Assembly: GCF_900109375.1 (NCBI RefSeq)
Contig: NZ_FOAB01000007.1
Location: 186,001 to 250,000, forward strand
Direction of reading: 5' to 3'
Source: Aquimarina amphilecti
GTDB taxonomy: Bacteria; Bacteroidota; Bacteroidia; Flavobacteriales; Flavobacteriaceae
Length of the DNA stretch: 64,000 bases
Below are positions 1-9,544 of the stretch, one piece after another. The translations under genes and the position numbers were made by a program. Numbering within the stretch: the stretch's first letter is position 1; every line of letters begins with the position of its first letter. Below the pieces are notes generated by a model. It was not told where the DNA came from. It did not search any database and was given only the letters and a program-made list of their open reading frames with translations.

Positions 1-551
1 TCAAGATCATCCATAAACCCATATACCTGCGCATCATGAATTACTTCAACGGTGTTAATTATATTGTTAGATGAATTATATGTTGCAAATCTAAAAGGAT
101 ATACAAAATCAATACACTCTATATCCTCATCTTGTAACTCGCAACTATTAGCCAAAACTTCTAATTCCGAATCACTTTCAATCATTTCTTCAATATGATC
201 ATCCTTTGTAATTGTAATTGGAAATTGAATCTGTATAATATCTGATTCACTTAATAGATCGTAATCCGATATTTGATCAATAACTATTTCATCTATACCA
301 TTGCGAAGTATGGTATAAGGAAAATTTATGCTATAACAATTACCTCCATCGACCAGATCATCAAAGGATCCATCATGAGTAACAATCCCCCTCATTAATT
401 GAGCAAGCTGAGAACCTTGAGGGATAGTATTATCTAATGTAGGGTCAATAAGTTCTCGTTCTTCTTCTTGACAAGAAATAGTCAATAAAACAAAACTAAA
501 CAACAAGATGATTGTACAATTTCTCGTTTTTTTCATAATACTTTTCTTCAT
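1..551 (-). CDS. Lipoprotein of unknown function (3' end outside window)
   Basis: The reading frame is open from the window edge to an ATG and its C-terminus is cut off. The N-terminus is a short lysine-rich stretch, a hydrophobic core and a lipobox ending in Thr-Ile-Ser-Cys, followed by acidic residues (Gln-Glu-Glu-Glu). This is a typical Bacteroidota type II signal peptide for a surface lipoprotein. A second in-frame ATG at 536 gives an equally good signal peptide, so the start is uncertain by five codons. The visible part is acidic, with no catalytic motif I can name. It is transcribed divergently from the ECF sigma factor gene, with about 80 bp between them. Function is unknown; a surface or substrate-binding role is only an inference. 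Confidence 0.75.
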   Translation of the reverse strand, partial: MKKSIMKKTRNCTIILLFSFVLLTISCQEEERELIDPTLDNTIPQGSQLAQLMRGIVTHDGSFDDLVDGGNCYSINFPYTILRNGIDEIVIDQISDYDLLSESDIIQIQFPITITKDDHIEEMIESDSELEVLANSCELQDEDIECIDFVYPFRFATYNSSNNIINTVEVIHDAQVYGFMDDL

Positions 552-629
552 TTATTCACTATTATAACAATTTAAGTACTCAAATTCCCACTAGCTTAAG
601 TTTTTTTTTAATTTTGAAAAAAACTAAAA

Positions 630-1145
630 ATGCCAAAAACCCTCTTCAAAGATATTTGTGAAGAAAGATTGTTTTCAGAATTATTTAAGAAACATTCTAA
701 AAATCTTCACGACTTCATCTATTATAAATACGGTTCGCATATAAATCCTAAAGATCAAGTTCAGGAAGCTTTTATAAAACTATGGGATAATTGTAATAAA
801 GTTTCAATAGAAAAAGCAAAAAGTTTTTTGTTCACTGTTGCTAATAATCTTACTCTAAATCAAATAAAACATGATAAAGTAAAATTAAACTATAAATTAA
901 CAGAAACAAAAAGTAGCACTAATGAAAGTCCTCAATTCATTCTAGAGGAAAAAGAATATCTTATAAAATACCAAAATGCACTTTCTAATCTGACAGAATC
1001 TCAACGAGTAGCATTTCTTATGAACAGAACGGAAGGTAAAAAACATAAAGAAATTGCAGATTTATTAGGGATTTCTAGAAAAGCTGTGGAGAAAAGAATT
1101 TATGGTGCTTTGGAGAAATTAAGAAAAGATATTGATGGAATTTAA
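630..1145 (+). CDS. ECF-family RNA polymerase sigma factor (FecI-like)
   Basis: A 171-residue protein with the two-domain ECF layout. Sigma region 2 spans roughly residues 15-80 and includes the region 2.2-type segment QVQEAFIKLWDN. Sigma region 4 spans about 115-168, with a helix-turn-helix around HKEIADLLGISRKAVEKRI. Length and order match FecI-type sigma factors. It should direct RNA polymerase to a small regulon after release by its anti-sigma factor. The FecR-type gene follows after 63 bp and a TonB-dependent receptor with a signalling domain follows that, the standard arrangement for outer-membrane-signal-controlled sigma factors. A TAATTTTG sequence just upstream could be a -7 box, but no -33 element is visible. 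Confidence 0.93.
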   Translation: MPKTLFKDICEERLFSELFKKHSKNLHDFIYYKYGSHINPKDQVQEAFIKLWDNCNKVSIEKAKSFLFTVANNLTLNQIKHDKVKLNYKLTETKSSTNESPQFILEEKEYLIKYQNALSNLTESQRVAFLMNRTEGKKHKEIADLLGISRKAVEKRIYGALEKLRKDIDGI

Positions 1146-1208
1146 AAAAAATAAAAATGAAGGTAGGAATTTAATCCTATCAGTTGTTATAATATTAAGA
1201 AACTTGTT

Positions 1209-2111
1209 ATGAAAAAGGAGGATCTTATTAATAAGTGGTTGAACAATGATCAACTCACTAAGCAGGAATCAGAGGCGTTTGAGAAATTAGACGTCTATGA
1301 TTCTTATGTAAAGATATCTGAAACTGCCAAAAAATTTAGCGCTGCTGATTACGACACTGCAAGTAATCTAAAAAACCTTACTAAAGTATTATCTAATAGA
1401 AAAAAGATGCCACAAAATAAATCGTATATAAAAATATTAACAAGTGTTGCCGCAGTCTTTGTAATTGGGATTGGACTATATTTTTCATTCTTTAAAGATT
1501 ATGATACTACGATTAAAACAATCAGTGATAAATCAACTTTTAATTTACCTGATAGTTCTATGGTACGATTGAATGCAACTTCAACTTTGACGTACAACAA
1601 GAAAAATTGGGAAAATGAACGTAAGGTTTCATTACAAGGTGAAGCATATTTTAAAGTAGCTAAAGGTAAAAAGTTTGATGTCCATACCCCATCTGGATTG
1701 ATAAGTGTAATAGGCACTAGATTTAATATCAAACAAAGAGAAAATTTATTTGAAGTAGTTTGTTATGAAGGAGTTGTTAGTGTCACTATTGGAGATGAAA
1801 TAAAATATTTGAGAGCAGGAGACGCATTAGAATATAACTCGAATACAATTAAAGATAAAACAGTTGCGGACAAGGAACCTAAATGGTATTATAACAAAAG
1901 TTACTTTTTCAAAACGCCATTTTCTAGAGTTATTAAAGAATTAGAATGGCAATATGGGGTTACGTTAGAAACAAAAAATATAGATCCTGCTATTCTTTTT
2001 ACAGGTAATTTTGTACATTCAGATATTGAAATTGCACTAAAATCTATTACGATTCCCATGCGATTGAAATATGTAATTAATGACAAAACCGTAACGTTAT
2101 ATAAAGAGTGA
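1209..2111 (+). CDS. FecR-family anti-sigma factor
   Basis: A 300-residue inner-membrane signalling protein. Residues 1-70 are cytoplasmic and should bind the sigma factor. One transmembrane helix lies near residues 71-95. The FecR domain follows at about 105-205 (RLNATSTLTYNKKNW and GEAYFKVAKGKKFDVHTPSG are characteristic). The C-terminal DUF4974-type domain at about 232-298 is expected to contact the receptor's N-terminal domain in the periplasm. It lies between the sigma factor and TonB-receptor genes, and its stop codon overlaps the receptor's GTG start by four bases, so the two are probably translationally coupled. Family assignment is firm; the physiological signal is not visible. Confidence 0.93.
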   Translation: MKKEDLINKWLNNDQLTKQESEAFEKLDVYDSYVKISETAKKFSAADYDTASNLKNLTKVLSNRKKMPQNKSYIKILTSVAAVFVIGIGLYFSFFKDYDTTIKTISDKSTFNLPDSSMVRLNATSTLTYNKKNWENERKVSLQGEAYFKVAKGKKFDVHTPSGLISVIGTRFNIKQRENLFEVVCYEGVVSVTIGDEIKYLRAGDALEYNSNTIKDKTVADKEPKWYYNKSYFFKTPFSRVIKELEWQYGVTLETKNIDPAILFTGNFVHSDIEIALKSITIPMRLKYVINDKTVTLYKE

Positions 2112-4603
2112 TTAAACCCAAAATCCTCGTTTCCACTATATTAATATTATTTTTTCTTTTTAAGGTAAACTCTCAAACTCAAAAAGATAAGTCTTCTCTT
2201 ATAACTATTTTAAACACTATTCAGAAGAAATTCGGTTATGACTTTTCTTATATAAATACGGAATTAGAAGGTATATATATTACCAAGCCTTCTAACTCTG
2301 TTACGTTTGAAGAAACTATTACCTATTTAGAAAACAACACACCTTTTGATTATACCATATTAAAGAACAATTCTGTAGCCGTCAGTTTTGAATTTTCGGA
2401 GATTTGCGGTGTTTTATATGATGTTAATAGTCAAATTATACCTGATGCATCTATCCTAGGAGTAAGCAATGCTACAATTAGTAATAGGTCAGGTAAATTT
2501 GTACTTAAAGTAAATTCACCTAATGAAAAAATAAAAATCAGTTATTTAGGCTACCTACCTATTACGGTTTCAGCGATTGACTTCTTTAATAAGCCTTGCA
2601 AAAAAATAATCTTAACACAACAACTTGAATATATTAATGAAATCATTCTGAATGACTATCTAATTAAAGGAATAGACAAACAGCTTGATGGTTCTATTCA
2701 AATTGATTATAATAACTTCGGAATATTACCTGGTCTTACAGAACCTGATTTATTACAGACAATACAGGCGCTCCCTGGTGTTCTTAGTGTGAATGAAACT
2801 GTTTCGGATATTAATGTAAGAGGTGGTACTAATGATCAAAACCTAATTCTTTGGGACGGCATTAAAATGTATCAATCCAGCCATTTTTTTGGACTTATTT
2901 CTGCATTTAATCCTTATCTAATCAAAAATGTACAGGTATATAAAAATGGTTCTAGTGCAAAATATGGTGATGGAGTTTCAAGCGTAATCGCAATGAATAC
3001 TACCAACAAAATTAATAATGAATTAGATGCTAGTATTGGCTTAAATTTAATTAGTGCGGATACTTATATAGATTCCCCTATCAGCAAAAAATCATCTATC
3101 CAATTAGCAATAAGGCATTCTATTAATGATATTTTAGAAACCCCCACTTACAACCAATATTTTGATAAAGCATTTCAGAATTCTGAAGTATCAAGTATCG
3201 ATAATTCAGGAGAACGATTTTCTTTCTACGATATAAGTTTGAGATGGCTATATCAATTATCTCCAAAAGATCTTATAAAAGTCAATGCACTTTTAATGCG
3301 AAACAATCTTGTTTTCCAAGAGAATTCATTGGATAACCAAATTAACAGTTCTAGAGAAAGTAGTGCTAAACAAAATAATATCGTGGGAGGTATTCTCTAC
3401 CAGAGAAATTGGAATAAACTTTTTCAGAGTGAATTACTATTATACGGAACAAATTACGCACTTGAAACAAATAATTCAGATATTCCTAACAACCAAAGAC
3501 TTTTGCAAAAAAATGACGTCTTAGAAAATGGTTTAAAATTAAACACAATTCTTAAAACTGATTTAAATATAAACTTAAAAAATGGTTATCAATTTAATGA
3601 AACTGGCATATCGTATTTACAAGAGCTAAACAATCCAACATTCCGAGATCTTACAAAAGAAGTAATCCGCACACATAGCATATTTTCTGAAATAGAATAT
3701 AATTCTCATAACAGTTCTATTTATGCCAATTTAGGAGGTCGTCTCAATTATTTAGAAAAGTTTAATACTTATATTCTTGAGCCAAGAATTAATTTTTATA
3801 AAAGATTTAATAACCATTTTACTTTAGAGGTTTTAGGAGAAGTTAAAAGCCAAACAACTTCACAAGTTATAGATCTCCAAAATGATTTTTTAGGTATTGA
3901 AAACAGAAGATGGGTTTTATCTAATGATGAAAACATTCCTATTTTAAAGAGTAAACAAGCTTCTGTCGGCCTTAGTTACAATCATAATAATTGGCTTATA
4001 ACCACCGATATTTATTATAAAGACGTAAAAGGGATTATTACCAGAAGTCAAGGATTTCAGAATCAATTCGAATTTATAAATGATCACGGTTCATATTCAG
4101 TACTGGGTATCGATTTTTTGATTAATAAAAGGTTCAAAAACTTCAGCACCTGGCTTAGTTATTCTTATGCTGATAATGAATACACCTTTTCTAATTTGGC
4201 CCCATCTAATTTCGCTAACAACATCGATATTAAACACAACTTAAACTTTGCAGCTGCATATAATAATAAAGACTTAAAAATATCCGCAGGTATTAATTGG
4301 CACAGTGGAAAACCAACTACACTTCCTAATACTATAAATAGTATTGCAAACGATGCCGTAAACTATCAAAATCCTAATAGCACTAGATTAAATAATTATA
4401 TGAGAATTGATCTTTCTTCTACCTACACCTTTAAAATTACAAAAAACATAAAAGGACTTGCAGGATTTTCTATTTGGAACCTCTTAGATGAAGAGAATAT
4501 TTTTAATCAATATTTTACAATAAAAGATCAAACTGAAATTGAAACTGTACAAGAGTTTGGTTTAGGGATTACTCCTAATGTTGTTCTACGTTTAAATTTT
4601 TAA
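2108..4603 (+). CDS. TonB-dependent receptor with STN signalling domain (FecA-like)
   Basis: An 831-residue outer-membrane receptor. In order: signal peptide (about 1-22), secretin/TonB N-terminal (STN) domain (about 30-95), a carboxypeptidase-regulatory-like beta-sandwich (about 98-180), plug domain (about 200-300, with INVRGGTNDQNLILWDGIKM) and a beta-barrel ending in a C-terminal Phe. The STN domain marks it as a transducer that signals to the FecR protein as well as a transporter. The start is GTG, overlapping the FecR stop as GTGA; no ATG gives an intact signal peptide. The substrate cannot be read from the sequence: ferric siderophores, other metal complexes or oligosaccharides are all used by this family. 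The gene runs head-on into the acetyltransferase gene with a 4-bp overlap of stop codons. Confidence 0.93.
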   Translation: MIKPKILVSTILILFFLFKVNSQTQKDKSSLITILNTIQKKFGYDFSYINTELEGIYITKPSNSVTFEETITYLENNTPFDYTILKNNSVAVSFEFSEICGVLYDVNSQIIPDASILGVSNATISNRSGKFVLKVNSPNEKIKISYLGYLPITVSAIDFFNKPCKKIILTQQLEYINEIILNDYLIKGIDKQLDGSIQIDYNNFGILPGLTEPDLLQTIQALPGVLSVNETVSDINVRGGTNDQNLILWDGIKMYQSSHFFGLISAFNPYLIKNVQVYKNGSSAKYGDGVSSVIAMNTTNKINNELDASIGLNLISADTYIDSPISKKSSIQLAIRHSINDILETPTYNQYFDKAFQNSEVSSIDNSGERFSFYDISLRWLYQLSPKDLIKVNALLMRNNLVFQENSLDNQINSSRESSAKQNNIVGGILYQRNWNKLFQSELLLYGTNYALETNNSDIPNNQRLLQKNDVLENGLKLNTILKTDLNINLKNGYQFNETGISYLQELNNPTFRDLTKEVIRTHSIFSEIEYNSHNSSIYANLGGRLNYLEKFNTYILEPRINFYKRFNNHFTLEVLGEVKSQTTSQVIDLQNDFLGIENRRWVLSNDENIPILKSKQASVGLSYNHNNWLITTDIYYKDVKGIITRSQGFQNQFEFINDHGSYSVLGIDFLINKRFKNFSTWLSYSYADNEYTFSNLAPSNFANNIDIKHNLNFAAAYNNKDLKISAGINWHSGKPTTLPNTINSIANDAVNYQNPNSTRLNNYMRIDLSSTYTFKITKNIKGLAGFSIWNLLDEENIFNQYFTIKDQTEIETVQEFGLGITPNVVLRLNF

Positions 4604-5070
4604 CGAAGGTTCTTTATACCATTATAACCAATTACATCTTCTCCCCCTGCAACTTTTTCTATATTTTTAATTATTTCAAAATCATTTTTTTTAAAAAAAC
4701 TCTTTGTATTAGAATTAATCTGAGTGCTTAGTGTTAAGATATTTGCATCCTTTGCTACTTCCTCTAGCGTCTGATAGAGTTTTTTTGCTATACCCCTGCC
4801 TTGATAATTCTGATGCACAAAAATATATTCTATTTCACCATTCTTACTAAGGGAGAATGAACCTATAACCTCTCCATTAAGTTTTGCATTATATACATAG
4901 TCATCAACAAACTTTGTTTTCCAATGGTTTTTGTCTAATGCCAATCTAGAAAATATTTTCACTTCTTCTTTGGTAAAAATCTTGGCACCATAAATAGTAA
5001 CCGTTTGATAAAATAGTCGTTGCATTAATGGTAAGTCACTGTCAGTAGCTTTGGATATTTGATAATTCAT
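4600..5070 (-). CDS. GNAT-family N-acetyltransferase
   Basis: A 156-residue single-domain GNAT protein. The acetyl-CoA pyrophosphate-binding motif A is clear as EYIFVHQNYQGRGIAKKLYQ (Q-G-R-G-I-A) around residues 78-97, preceded by the usual beta-strand VIGSFSLSKNG. The C-terminal segment FFKKNDFEIIKN matches the typical motif B region, where many members have Y-x-x-x-G-F. It should transfer an acetyl group from acetyl-CoA to an amine. The substrate cannot be inferred, since the nearest genes (receptor operon, sensor kinase) give no metabolic context. Its stop codon overlaps that of the convergent TonB receptor gene. Confidence 0.9.
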   Translation of the reverse strand: MNYQISKATDSDLPLMQRLFYQTVTIYGAKIFTKEEVKIFSRLALDKNHWKTKFVDDYVYNAKLNGEVIGSFSLSKNGEIEYIFVHQNYQGRGIAKKLYQTLEEVAKDANILTLSTQINSNTKSFFKKNDFEIIKNIEKVAGGEDVIGYNGIKNLR

Positions 5071-5222
5071 TTAGTAAGGCAGAAGAACACTTCTTTTGTT
5101 ATGGGGTAAAACAACATTTCCTATAAAAATAAAAAAAATGATGTAAGAATGAAATTTTTAGTTAAAAAAAACATAAAACTAGCTAGAAATATCGTAATTT
5201 TTAAGGGCCCTAAATTATTTTT

Positions 5223-7202
5223 ATGAAACATACCTATTATTACTTCACTCTTTTACTGCTATTTACTAGTAGTATTGGATTATCTCAACAAAAAAAACTG
5301 GATAGTATTATTCAGGCAACAAAATCCATATCGGATTCCTTAAATATTAATCTTGCTGCAGATTTAATCTATGAATTAAACTTAAATGAACAATTTAAAG
5401 AAGGTTTAAAATACTCTGATAGTATTATACGAATCTCGAAAAAAATCAAGTACGATAAAGGTGTAGGGCAAATACATAACGAAAAAGCGGCAATTTATAA
5501 TCATACTGATGACTTATATGAAGCTTTAAAATGTTTTGATCAAGCAGCTTTATACTATGGAAGGATAAATTATACAAGAGGGCTAGCAATAATTCAAAAC
5601 AATAAAGCGGTAATCGAACAACGTTTAGGAAATCCTGAAAAAAGTATCACCCATCTTTTGGAGGCCAATCAATATTATGAGAAACTAAAAGATAGCGCTA
5701 GTTTATCTACTACTATTAACAACATTGGAAATGTTTATGGGGATATAAATGAGTTTGAATCTGCTAAAAAATATTATTATCAATCACTAAAACTAAAACA
5801 AAATACAGATTCAAAAACAATAGGCTCCACCCTTAATAACCTAGCTTTAATTTACATAAAAGAAAAAAAATTAGATAGCGCGCTAGTGTTATTAAATAAA
5901 TCGTTAACAATCAATAAGGAAGAGAGTGATAGTCACGGGATTGCAGAGGCCTATAGTGCTCTTGGTAGAATATCTTACATTAAACAAGAGTATCAACAGG
6001 CTAAGAAATACTATGAATCTGCTCTTTTTATAGGCGGTAAGATAGCATATAAGGAAAGACTAATACGTACCAAGCTTTCTCTAGGAGAAGTAGCTATAAA
6101 GACCAAAAAATTTGAAGATGCTGAAAACTATATCACCGCAGCTACTAACGAATCAGAAAAGCTTAATTCCACTCCTCTATTGCTTAATTGCTATGATTTA
6201 TCTTCAACTCTAGATTCTGCAAAAGGCCAGTACTATGATGCATATACTTGGCAAAAAAAATACAATAACCTATTCAATGCGCATACACTTAAAGAAACTA
6301 GTCAAAAAATAGAGCTTATTAAAAGAAGACTTGAAGACGAAAAAAAGCAACAGATAATTATAGACGAGCAAAAAAGAAGCGAGCAATTAGCTAAAGAAGA
6401 GTTATTCAAACAAAAAATCTATACTTATGTAGCAATCGCTGCTTTCGCAGTTGCATTTATTTTTATTATTGGAATAGTAAAAAGTAGATTAGAAAGAGCA
6501 AAATATATAAAAGAATTAAATGAATCCAATCAAGTAAAAAATAAATTATTTTCCATTGTATCTCATGATTTAAAAAATGAAATACACGGTTTAGACAACA
6601 CTCTTAACTTATTAAGAGATGATGTAATTTCCGAAAAAGAATTTAAAGAAATTATTCCTTTGCTTTCCAACAGTGCTCATCAAACATCATTATTATTAAC
6701 TAATCTATTAAACTGGTCTAAGTCTCAGATGAATGAGCTTAAAGCAAATCCTAATATCTTTGATTTTACAGAAATTATACGAGAAAAAATCATCTTTTTT
6801 TCATCAAAAGCTTCTCAAAAAGAAATTAAAATCATTAATAATTTAAGGGATACTACACAAATATATGCCGACAAAGATATGTGCACAATTGTGACTCAAA
6901 ATCTCATTGCTAATGCTATAAAATTTTGTAATCCTGGAGATACAATTACCTTATTTAAAGAGGAAGAAAGTAATACTATAAAAATTTATTTTAATGATAC
7001 CGGAATTGGAATTTCTGAAGAGAATTTAAAGAAAATCTTTTCTGAAGAAACTTTAACTACAAAAGGAACCAATAATGAAGTTGGAACAGGGTTAGGCTTA
7101 AATATCTGTAAAGAATTGATCAATCTTAATCAAGGAACTTTAACTGTTAAAAGCACACTTGGAAAAGGAAGTTCTTTTTGTATTAGCTATCCCAAACCTT
7201 AA
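5223..7202 (+). CDS. TPR-containing sensor histidine kinase
   Basis: A 659-residue membrane kinase. A signal peptide occupies about 1-21. A periplasmic array of tetratricopeptide repeats covers about 40-340 (repeated patterns such as NNIGNVYGDINEFESAKKYY). A coiled-coil-like charged stretch leads into one transmembrane helix at about 399-420. The cytoplasmic part has a HisKA domain with an H-box SHDLKNEIHGL (phosphoacceptor His near 447) and an HATPase domain with the N-box QNLIANAIKF, DTGIGIS (near 591) and GTGLGLNICKEL (near 621). No response-regulator gene is next to it, so the kinase is an orphan in this window. It converges on argS, with 13 bp between stop codons. Confidence 0.92.
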   Translation: MKHTYYYFTLLLLFTSSIGLSQQKKLDSIIQATKSISDSLNINLAADLIYELNLNEQFKEGLKYSDSIIRISKKIKYDKGVGQIHNEKAAIYNHTDDLYEALKCFDQAALYYGRINYTRGLAIIQNNKAVIEQRLGNPEKSITHLLEANQYYEKLKDSASLSTTINNIGNVYGDINEFESAKKYYYQSLKLKQNTDSKTIGSTLNNLALIYIKEKKLDSALVLLNKSLTINKEESDSHGIAEAYSALGRISYIKQEYQQAKKYYESALFIGGKIAYKERLIRTKLSLGEVAIKTKKFEDAENYITAATNESEKLNSTPLLLNCYDLSSTLDSAKGQYYDAYTWQKKYNNLFNAHTLKETSQKIELIKRRLEDEKKQQIIIDEQKRSEQLAKEELFKQKIYTYVAIAAFAVAFIFIIGIVKSRLERAKYIKELNESNQVKNKLFSIVSHDLKNEIHGLDNTLNLLRDDVISEKEFKEIIPLLSNSAHQTSLLLTNLLNWSKSQMNELKANPNIFDFTEIIREKIIFFSSKASQKEIKIINNLRDTTQIYADKDMCTIVTQNLIANAIKFCNPGDTITLFKEEESNTIKIYFNDTGIGISEENLKKIFSEETLTTKGTNNEVGTGLGLNICKELINLNQGTLTVKSTLGKGSSFCISYPKP

Positions 7203-7215
7203 ATTTTTATAATAA

Positions 7216-8994
7216 TTACATACGCTCCGGAACCTGAATCCCCAGTAAACTAAATGCGGATTTTATAGTTTTTCCTACTATTCCAGAAAGTTGAACTCTA
7301 AAAACCTTTTCGTTTTCTGAATTCGCTCCAAATATTGATACATTCTGAAAAAACGAATTGTACGCCTTCACTAAATCATATGTGTAATTAGCAATAACTG
7401 CTGGACTTAAATCCTTAGCCGCACTCTGTATAATATCAGGATATAACTCTAGTAATTTAATCAACTCCTTTTCTTTCCCGTCCAATGCAATGTCATTTAC
7501 AGAAGTACTCCAATCAAAATCTGCTTTGCGCAAAATAGCTTGAATTCTCGCATATGTATATTGAATAAAAGGTCCTGTGTTTCCCTGAAAATCAACTGAT
7601 TCTGAAGGGTTAAAAAGTATCCTTTTCTTAGGATCTACCTTTAATATAAAGTATTTTAATGCTCCTAAACCTATAGTTTTATATACTGAATTCTTTTCTT
7701 CTTCAGAATATCCGTCTAATTTCCCTAATTCTTTTGAAATTTCTCCTGCAGTTGTTGCCATTTCAACAATAAGATCATCAGCATCAACAACAGTTCCTTC
7801 TCTACTCTTCATCTTACCGCTTGGTAAATCTACCATTCCATAACTTAAATGATTTAGATTTTTAGACCAATCATAACCTAACTTTTTAAGTATCAGAAAA
7901 AGAACTTTAAAATGATAATCTTGCTCATTACCTACAGTATAGATCATCCCACCAATATCAGGATTATCCTTCACACGCTGGATAGCAGTACCTATATCTT
8001 GAGTCATATATACTGCTGTACCATCACTACGTAGTACCAGTTTTTCATCTAAACCTTCATCAGTAAGATCGCACCAAACAGATCCATCTTCTTTTTTGAA
8101 AAACACACCATTCGTCAGACCTTCTTCAATAATATCTTTTCCTAAAAGGTATGTATTACTTTCATAAAGGCAACTATCAAAATCTACACCTAACGATTTG
8201 TATGTTTGATCAAATCCAGCATAAACCCAATTGTTCATAGTTTTCCACAGATTTACAACATCTGTATCTCCTGCTTCCCAACTTCTAAGCATCTCTTGAG
8301 CTTCAATCAAAATAGGAGCTTCTTTCTTTGCTTCGTCTTCTGTTTTTCCTGATGCTATTAATTCTGATATCTGACTTTTATATTCTTTATCAAATCTCAC
8401 ATAATAATTACCTACTAATTTATCTCCTTTAAGACCAGTAGATTCAGGTGTTTCTCCCTTTCCAAATTTTTGCCAAGCAACCATACTTTTACAAATATGT
8501 ATTCCTCTATCATTAATTATCTGAGTCTTATATACTTTTTTACCACTTGCCTTTATTATTTCCGCTACAGCATATCCTAATAAGTTATTTCGGATATGTC
8601 CTAAATGCAAAGGCTTATTTGTATTCGGAGAAGAATATTCTACCATAACTGCTTTATCATCTTCTGATGAATCCGCAAAACCATAATTCTCGGTATCTTT
8701 TACTTTTGCAAAAAAATCTAAGTAATACTGATCTTCTATTACCAGATTAAGAAACCCCTTAACTACATTAAAAGAAGTAACTTCTTTCATCCGCTCTTCT
8801 AAATATGCTCCTATAGCCTCTCCTATCTGAACTGGATTTCCTTTTATCGTTCGCAACATTGGAAAAACCACTACAGTAATATCTCCTTCAAACTCCTTAC
8901 GAGTACCTTGCAACTCTACAGATTCTAAATCCGCACTATATAATTCTTTTATTGCCGCTTTTACCTGTTCTGTAATGGTTTGCTGTAATGTCAT
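7216..8994 (-). CDS. argS: Arginine--tRNA ligase
   Basis: Charges tRNA-Arg with arginine in the cytoplasm. The protein is 592 residues when started at MTLQQTITEQ, the usual size for this class I synthetase. It has the N-terminal Add1-type tRNA-binding region, the class I HIGH signature as HLGH at residues 130-133 (SSPNTNKPLHLGHIRNN), a KMSKS-loop equivalent GKMKSREGTVV, and a C-terminal DALR anticodon-binding domain ending in VPERM. An in-frame extension upstream to 9216 is open but reads as antisense of the neighbouring small gene, so I reject it. A -7 box TATCTTTG lies 34 bp upstream. Confidence 0.97.
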   Translation of the reverse strand: MTLQQTITEQVKAAIKELYSADLESVELQGTRKEFEGDITVVVFPMLRTIKGNPVQIGEAIGAYLEERMKEVTSFNVVKGFLNLVIEDQYYLDFFAKVKDTENYGFADSSEDDKAVMVEYSSPNTNKPLHLGHIRNNLLGYAVAEIIKASGKKVYKTQIINDRGIHICKSMVAWQKFGKGETPESTGLKGDKLVGNYYVRFDKEYKSQISELIASGKTEDEAKKEAPILIEAQEMLRSWEAGDTDVVNLWKTMNNWVYAGFDQTYKSLGVDFDSCLYESNTYLLGKDIIEEGLTNGVFFKKEDGSVWCDLTDEGLDEKLVLRSDGTAVYMTQDIGTAIQRVKDNPDIGGMIYTVGNEQDYHFKVLFLILKKLGYDWSKNLNHLSYGMVDLPSGKMKSREGTVVDADDLIVEMATTAGEISKELGKLDGYSEEEKNSVYKTIGLGALKYFILKVDPKKRILFNPSESVDFQGNTGPFIQYTYARIQAILRKADFDWSTSVNDIALDGKEKELIKLLELYPDIIQSAAKDLSPAVIANYTYDLVKAYNSFFQNVSIFGANSENEKVFRVQLSGIVGKTIKSAFSLLGIQVPERM

Positions 8995-9028
8995 TTTATG
9001 AATTGTATTTGATATAAAAATCAGGCAG

Positions 9029-9036
9029 CAAAGATA
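9029..9036 (-). promoter_or_regulatory. Putative -7 promoter box for argS
   Basis: On the minus strand this reads TATCTTTG, a perfect match to the Bacteroidota -7 consensus TAnnTTTG. It lies 34 bp upstream of the argS ATG, in the divergent gap shared with the small plus-strand gene. No TTTG is present at the expected -33 distance, so the call rests on the -7 box and its position. Confidence 0.45.
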
Positions 9037-9100
9037 ATAGAAATATAATCTTTCGCCACCTCTATTGACATCAATTCGTATCTTGTGATAAAAGAAAAAG

Positions 9101-9427
9101 ATGCTTGTTAATAATACATATAGAGACCCAGAACTCAAAAAGAAACTTATAGAACAAGTAGGGAAACCACTTACTTTAATGGAACGAATAAAATTAGGAA
9201 GAATTGGCTCTCCCAAACTTCATATTGTAGGATCTAGTGTAGAAATCAACAATTTATTGATGCTAGATAATAAAACACATACTTGTAATATAGAGTTGAG
9301 ACCAAAAGGTATTTTAATTGGTTTTAGTGTTCGCTTAAAAACATATCTTTTAGTTATTCCTTTTTATAAGTTAATCATTTATAAAGGAAAAGCAGAAGAG
9401 TATTGTATTTATAAGGATAATTATTAA
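9101..9427 (+). CDS. Small conserved-looking protein of unknown function
   Basis: A 108-residue protein with no signal peptide, starting MLVNNTYRDPELKKKLIEQ. The N-terminal half is charged; the C-terminal half alternates hydrophobic and polar residues (GILIGFSVRLKTYLLVIPFYKLIIYKGKAEEY), suggesting a small beta-rich domain. I do not recognise a family. Base composition and codon use match the neighbouring genes, and the gene is divergent from argS with its own upstream space, both of which argue that it is real. An argS extension in the opposite frame overlaps it but is rejected. Confidence 0.65.
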   Translation: MLVNNTYRDPELKKKLIEQVGKPLTLMERIKLGRIGSPKLHIVGSSVEINNLLMLDNKTHTCNIELRPKGILIGFSVRLKTYLLVIPFYKLIIYKGKAEEYCIYKDNY

Positions 9428-9544
9428 ATTAAAATAAAAGCTAAAAACACGGATGTTCCTATACATAAATACATTAAGAAAATACTTAATTATAAAGCAG
9501 ATAATAGCCCTACAAGTATCGAAGATTTATAAATTATGATTTTA

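Noticed and set aside
1499..1732. Antisense ORFs inside fecR, secY, susC, the alpha-2-macroglobulin gene and others
   Set aside because: They mirror the codon pattern of the real genes on the opposite strand and have no independent start region.
5205..5222. AGGGCCCT palindrome before the sensor kinase
   Set aside because: Only 8 bp, seen once; expected by chance at window scale although GC-rich for this genome.
8995..9216. N-terminal extension of argS
   Set aside because: Open by chance; it runs antisense through the divergent small gene and its sequence does not fit the family. The conserved ArgRS N-terminus starts at 8994.
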